From: Pseudomonadota bacterium
GTDB taxonomy: Bacteria; Desulfobacterota; Desulfobacteria; Desulfobacterales; Desulfosarcinaceae
DNA length: 7,803 bases
Reading direction: 5' to 3'
Assembly: GCA_023435265.1 (NCBI GenBank)
Contig: JAEYRZ010000147.1
Span: forward strand, 1-7,803
Numbering within the stretch: the stretch's first letter is position 1; every line of letters starts with the position of its first letter. The notes beneath the pieces are model-generated. The model had not been told where the DNA came from. It did not search any database and saw only the letters and a program-made list of their open reading frames with translations. The translations under genes and the position numbers were made by a program. Shown here piece after piece: positions 5,851-7,803 of this stretch.

Positions 5851-7184
5851 CTCCCGCTGGAAATGGGTTGGTTTTCCGGTCTGTCATCCTCGATGCGGAT
5901 CAGTATGGGATCGGCGCCGACCGTATCCAGGGCTTTGATCTCCGCAAAGGCATTGCGCACATCGGCTTCCTTGACGCGGTGCGACATCATCACCACAGGC
6001 ACGGTGCCGCTGCTTTTGCGGCCTTTCTGCTGCACCGATTCGATGCTGATGCCATGCCGGCCCAGGATGCCCGCGATGGCCGAAAGAACGCCCGGTTTGT
6101 CCAGGGCGCTGAAACGGAAGTAATAGCGCATCTCGTTTTCGGCCAGCGGTTTGATCGAGACCGCCCCGACGCGCGGGCGGTGATGCCCCAGCAGGGGTAT
6201 TCTTCCGACCGCGCCGTAGTGGATATTACGGGCCAGATCGACGATGTCGCTCAACACCGCGCTGGCCGTGGGCATCATCCCGGCGCCGTGCCCGGACAAA
6301 AACAGGTTGCCGACCGCGTGGCCGCTGACCGTGATGGCGTTCAGCGTCCCCGAGACATTGGAAAGGATATTGTCCATGGGGATCATGGTCGGATGGACGC
6401 GGGCTTCGATCTGGCCGTTCTCGAATTTGCTGATCGCCAGCAGCTTGATGCGGTAGCCGAACTCGGCGGCCAACTGGATGTCGAGCGGCGTGATGCCGGT
6501 GATGCCTTCGATATAGATGTCGTCTAAGTTGATCGGCGTACCGTACGCCAGGGCGGTGAGAATGGCCAGTTTGTGGGCCGCGTCGAACCCCTGGACATCG
6601 AGGGTCGGATCGGCTTCCGCATAGCCCTGGACCTGGGCCTCGGCCAGGGCGGTTTCAAACGGGACGTGCGCTTCGGTGATTTTGGAAAGAATGTAATTGC
6701 TGGTGCCGTTGAGGATCCCGGTCATGGCGCTGATGTGGTTGGCCACCAGTGCTTCGCGCAAGGTCTTGATGATCGGCATGCAGCCGCAGACGCTGGCTTC
6801 GAAGGCGAGGTCCACGCCGGCGGCGCCGGCGGTTTCCAGAATCTGGTTGCCATGCTTGGCCAGGAGCGCTTTGTTGGCCGTGACGACGTGCTTGCCCTTG
6901 CCGATGGCGGTCAGAATCAGATCCTTGGCAAAGGTTTCGCCGCCGACCATTTCGATGACGATATCGATTTGCGGATCGTCGATGACCTGCCAGGCATCGT
7001 TGATGAAGACACCCGGTTCGAATTGCACGCCTCGGTCGGAGGCGGTGTCGAGATCGGCGACACGGGCCAGGTGCAGGGGGATCCCCACCCGGGCGAGGAG
7101 CAGTTCTCGCTGCTGCAGCAGCAGACGGGCGACACCGGTTCCCACCGTGCCGCACCCGATCAGTCCCAAACGTATAGGTTTCAT
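5847..7184 (-). CDS. hom: Homoserine dehydrogenase with C-terminal ACT domain
   Basis: A 445-residue NAD(P)-dependent enzyme that reduces aspartate semialdehyde to homoserine, the branch point to threonine and methionine. The Rossmann motif GCGTVG is at residues 10-15. VTANKALLA (101-109) and GILNGTSNYIL (156-166) are core active-site motifs. The PROSITE homoserine dehydrogenase signature is complete from Ala183 to Lys205, including DPTLDVQGFDAAHK, with Asp201 and Lys205 as the catalytic pair. An ACT domain (about 352-432, starting MRYYFRFSALDKPGVL) suggests allosteric control, usually by threonine. The ATG at 7184 is chosen because GGAG (7191-7194) lies 6 bases upstream. The frame continues to an ATG at 7226, but that has no ribosome site and adds 14 residues before the Rossmann strand. 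One oddity is SVCGCMPII at 131-139, where related enzymes usually have Gly or Ala in place of the cysteines. Confidence 0.97.
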   Translation of the reverse strand: MKPIRLGLIGCGTVGTGVARLLLQQRELLLARVGIPLHLARVADLDTASDRGVQFEPGVFINDAWQVIDDPQIDIVIEMVGGETFAKDLILTAIGKGKHVVTANKALLAKHGNQILETAGAAGVDLAFEASVCGCMPIIKTLREALVANHISAMTGILNGTSNYILSKITEAHVPFETALAEAQVQGYAEADPTLDVQGFDAAHKLAILTALAYGTPINLDDIYIEGITGITPLDIQLAAEFGYRIKLLAISKFENGQIEARVHPTMIPMDNILSNVSGTLNAITVSGHAVGNLFLSGHGAGMMPTASAVLSDIVDLARNIHYGAVGRIPLLGHHRPRVGAVSIKPLAENEMRYYFRFSALDKPGVLSAIAGILGRHGISIESVQQKGRKSSGTVPVVMMSHRVKEADVRNAFAEIKALDTVGADPILIRIEDDRPENQPISSGR

Positions 7185-7224
7185 GCCGGACTCCGGTTTC
7201 AGGGGCCAACTTGGAAGGATCGTC

Positions 7225-7251
7225 ATCGTACAGGTGATCGAATAAAGTCAA
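7225..7251 (-). promoter_or_regulatory. Possible proximal sigma-70 promoter of the hom operon
   Basis: On the bottom strand, TTGACT (7251-7246) and TACGAT (7230-7225) stand 15 bases apart. The -35 box is good, the -10 is moderate and the spacing is short. It lies just after the U tract of the leader hairpin, so it could drive hom independently of the upstream promoter. Confidence 0.35.
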
Positions 7252-7291
7252 TAAAAAAAGCCTGTGCCGGGCGCGCCCGGAGCGCGCAGGC
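7252..7291 (-). terminator. Leftward intrinsic terminator or attenuator in the hom leader
   Basis: Read leftward, GCCTG (7291-7287) pairs with CAGGC (7264-7260) and the stem continues with C-G, G-C and a wobble pair. An inner self-complementary CGGGCGCGCCCG (7268-7279) folds inside it. Seven consecutive U residues (7259-7253) follow directly. It points only leftward, because the top strand has no U tract beyond the stem. No annotated gene upstream reads in this direction, and hom begins 68 bases beyond it. Confidence 0.75.
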
Positions 7292-7330
7292 GGGGCGCCG
7301 GGTGCGCTGTTTCCTTTCCTTCGACTGACA

Positions 7331-7359
7331 ATTAAATAGACGGCATACCTCGCTTTCAA
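7331..7359 (-). promoter_or_regulatory. Sigma-70 promoter upstream of the leader terminator
   Basis: On the bottom strand, TTGAAA (7359-7354), exactly 17 bases, then TTTAAT (7336-7331). Each box matches consensus at five of six positions. A start near 7324 would give about 33 nt of RNA before the terminator hairpin, or a terminated RNA of about 70-75 nt. Confidence 0.55.
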
Positions 7360-7362
7360 ATT

Positions 7363-7402
7363 TCGGCTTTCGCCTCTCGGCTTCGCTTTTCGGTTTTCGT
7401 CT
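7363..7402. repeat. Three degenerate 13-14 nt tandem units
   Basis: Units begin with TCGG at 7363, 7377 and 7390: TCGGCTTTCGCCTC, TCGGCTTCGCTTT and TCGGTTTTCGTCT. The top strand is pyrimidine-rich and the bottom strand purine-rich (CGAAAACCGAAAAGCG). A leftward open frame crossing them would give an Arg/Lys/Glu-rich low-complexity peptide, which I take to be a by-product of the repeats and not a gene. Confidence 0.55.
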
Positions 7403-7457
7403 ACGCCCGCCGCTCGGATCGGCCGTGGGCCTGCGATTTCGGAGGCGCAAATATGCT

Positions 7458-7486
7458 TTGACTTTTGGCCGTGCGCAGTTTACTTA
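7458..7486 (+). promoter_or_regulatory. Possible sigma-70 promoter of purM
   Basis: TTGACT at 7458-7463, 17 bases, then the poor -10 TACTTA at 7481-7486. An AT-rich stretch with TATAAA (7498-7503) follows but has no -35 at a suitable distance. A promoter must lie here because purM starts the rightward unit, but the exact -10 is uncertain. Confidence 0.35.
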
Positions 7487-7524
7487 TCTCAGCGATTTAT
7501 AAAGGTATACGTTAGGAGCGCCAC

Positions 7525-7803
7525 ATGGAGAAGCCCTTGACCTACGTCGATGCCGGCGTCGACATCGAAAAAGCCGACAATCTGGTGAACACCATCAAGG
7601 CAATTGCCCAGAAGACGCGCATCTCCGGCGTAATGGGCGAAATCGGCGGTTTCGGCGGCCTTTTTTCGCTGAACGTCGCCAACATGGAAAATCCGGTACT
7701 GGTCAGTTCAACCGACGGCGTGGGCACGAAACTGAAGATCGCCTTCATGCTGGACAAGCACGACACGGTCGGCATCGATCTGGTGGCCATGTGCGTCAAC
7801 GAC
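7525..7803 (+). CDS. purM: Phosphoribosylformylglycinamidine cyclo-ligase (AIR synthetase), N-terminal part
   Basis: The first 93 codons are present, and the gene continues past the right edge. PurM closes formylglycinamidine ribonucleotide to aminoimidazole ribonucleotide using ATP, the fifth step of purine synthesis. The N-terminal signature YVDAGVDIEKADNLV (residues 7-21) is typical. GEIGGFGGLFSL (38-49) is the glycine-rich segment. VSSTDGVGTKLKIA (60-73) and HDTVGIDLVAMCVND (79-93) hold the conserved Asp and Lys residues of the ATP-binding core. The start is firm: AGGAG at 7514-7518 lies 6 bases before the ATG. It diverges from hom across a 340-bp gap. Confidence 0.96.
   Translation, partial: MEKPLTYVDAGVDIEKADNLVNTIKAIAQKTRISGVMGEIGGFGGLFSLNVANMENPVLVSSTDGVGTKLKIAFMLDKHDTVGIDLVAMCVND

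Noticed and set aside
5416..6527. Long rightward frames opposite thrH and hom (235 and 219 codons)
   Set aside because: They mirror the codons of two certain genes on the other strand and have no start signals.
6573..7328. A 251-codon rightward frame opposite hom
   Set aside because: It is antisense to the Rossmann half of homoserine dehydrogenase, and its composition follows from that gene.
7223..7450. Leftward 75-codon Arg/Lys/Glu-rich frame upstream of hom
   Set aside because: Its charged repeats come from the degenerate tandem units, it lacks a ribosome site, and it runs through the terminator hairpin.

Overview
The window is a stretch of ordinary bacterial chromosome with high G+C. It carries ten protein genes, two of them cut by the window edges, and one initiator tRNA. 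A lipobox signal peptide and a Vi/O-antigen type nucleotide-sugar dehydrogenase point to a Gram-negative bacterium. The hom-thrH pairing and the two sigma-54-like promoters would suit a deltaproteobacterial (Desulfobacterota-like) genome. That placement is an inference, because no lineage marker in the window decides it.

Left part (1-2390). A P-loop ATPase of the AAA_28 type runs leftward out of the window. It is transcribed away from a rightward nucleotide-sugar dehydrogenase (TviB/WbpO type), and the 121-bp gap between them holds a consensus -10 box. The dehydrogenase is followed by a 179-bp gap with a near-consensus sigma-54 (-24/-12) site. Next comes an 85-residue cysteine-rich protein with two CxxC knuckles, then a strong hairpin terminator that can work in both directions.

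Middle (2391-4310). Two small leftward genes for envelope proteins sit almost end to end: a Thr/Gly/Ser-rich lipoprotein and a 42-residue DUF3096-type membrane protein. Upstream lies a leftward alpha/beta hydrolase. Non-coding gaps of about 320 and 410 bases flank the hydrolase. I recognise no gene in either.

Right part (4311-7803). A leftward initiator tRNA (CAT anticodon) has its own sigma-70 promoter and its own terminator. Upstream of it is a compact leftward operon: hom (homoserine dehydrogenase with ACT domain), thrH (homoserine phosphotransferase/phosphoserine phosphatase), a YbgC/FadM-type hotdog thioesterase, and yggU (DUF167). Two of the three junctions are ATGA stop/start overlaps. 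Hom and ThrH can act in sequence to make O-phosphohomoserine for threonine synthesis. The operon diverges from purM, which runs out of the right edge. The 340-bp gap between hom and purM is the most structured non-coding region. It contains a good leftward promoter, then a leftward GC-rich hairpin with a U7 tract placed before hom, then a second possible promoter. This suggests either an attenuated leader or a short separate RNA.

I found no mobile element, CRISPR array, toxin-antitoxin pair or recognisable defence system. The observations most worth checking are the sigma-54 site in front of the small cysteine-rich protein and the terminator in the hom leader.
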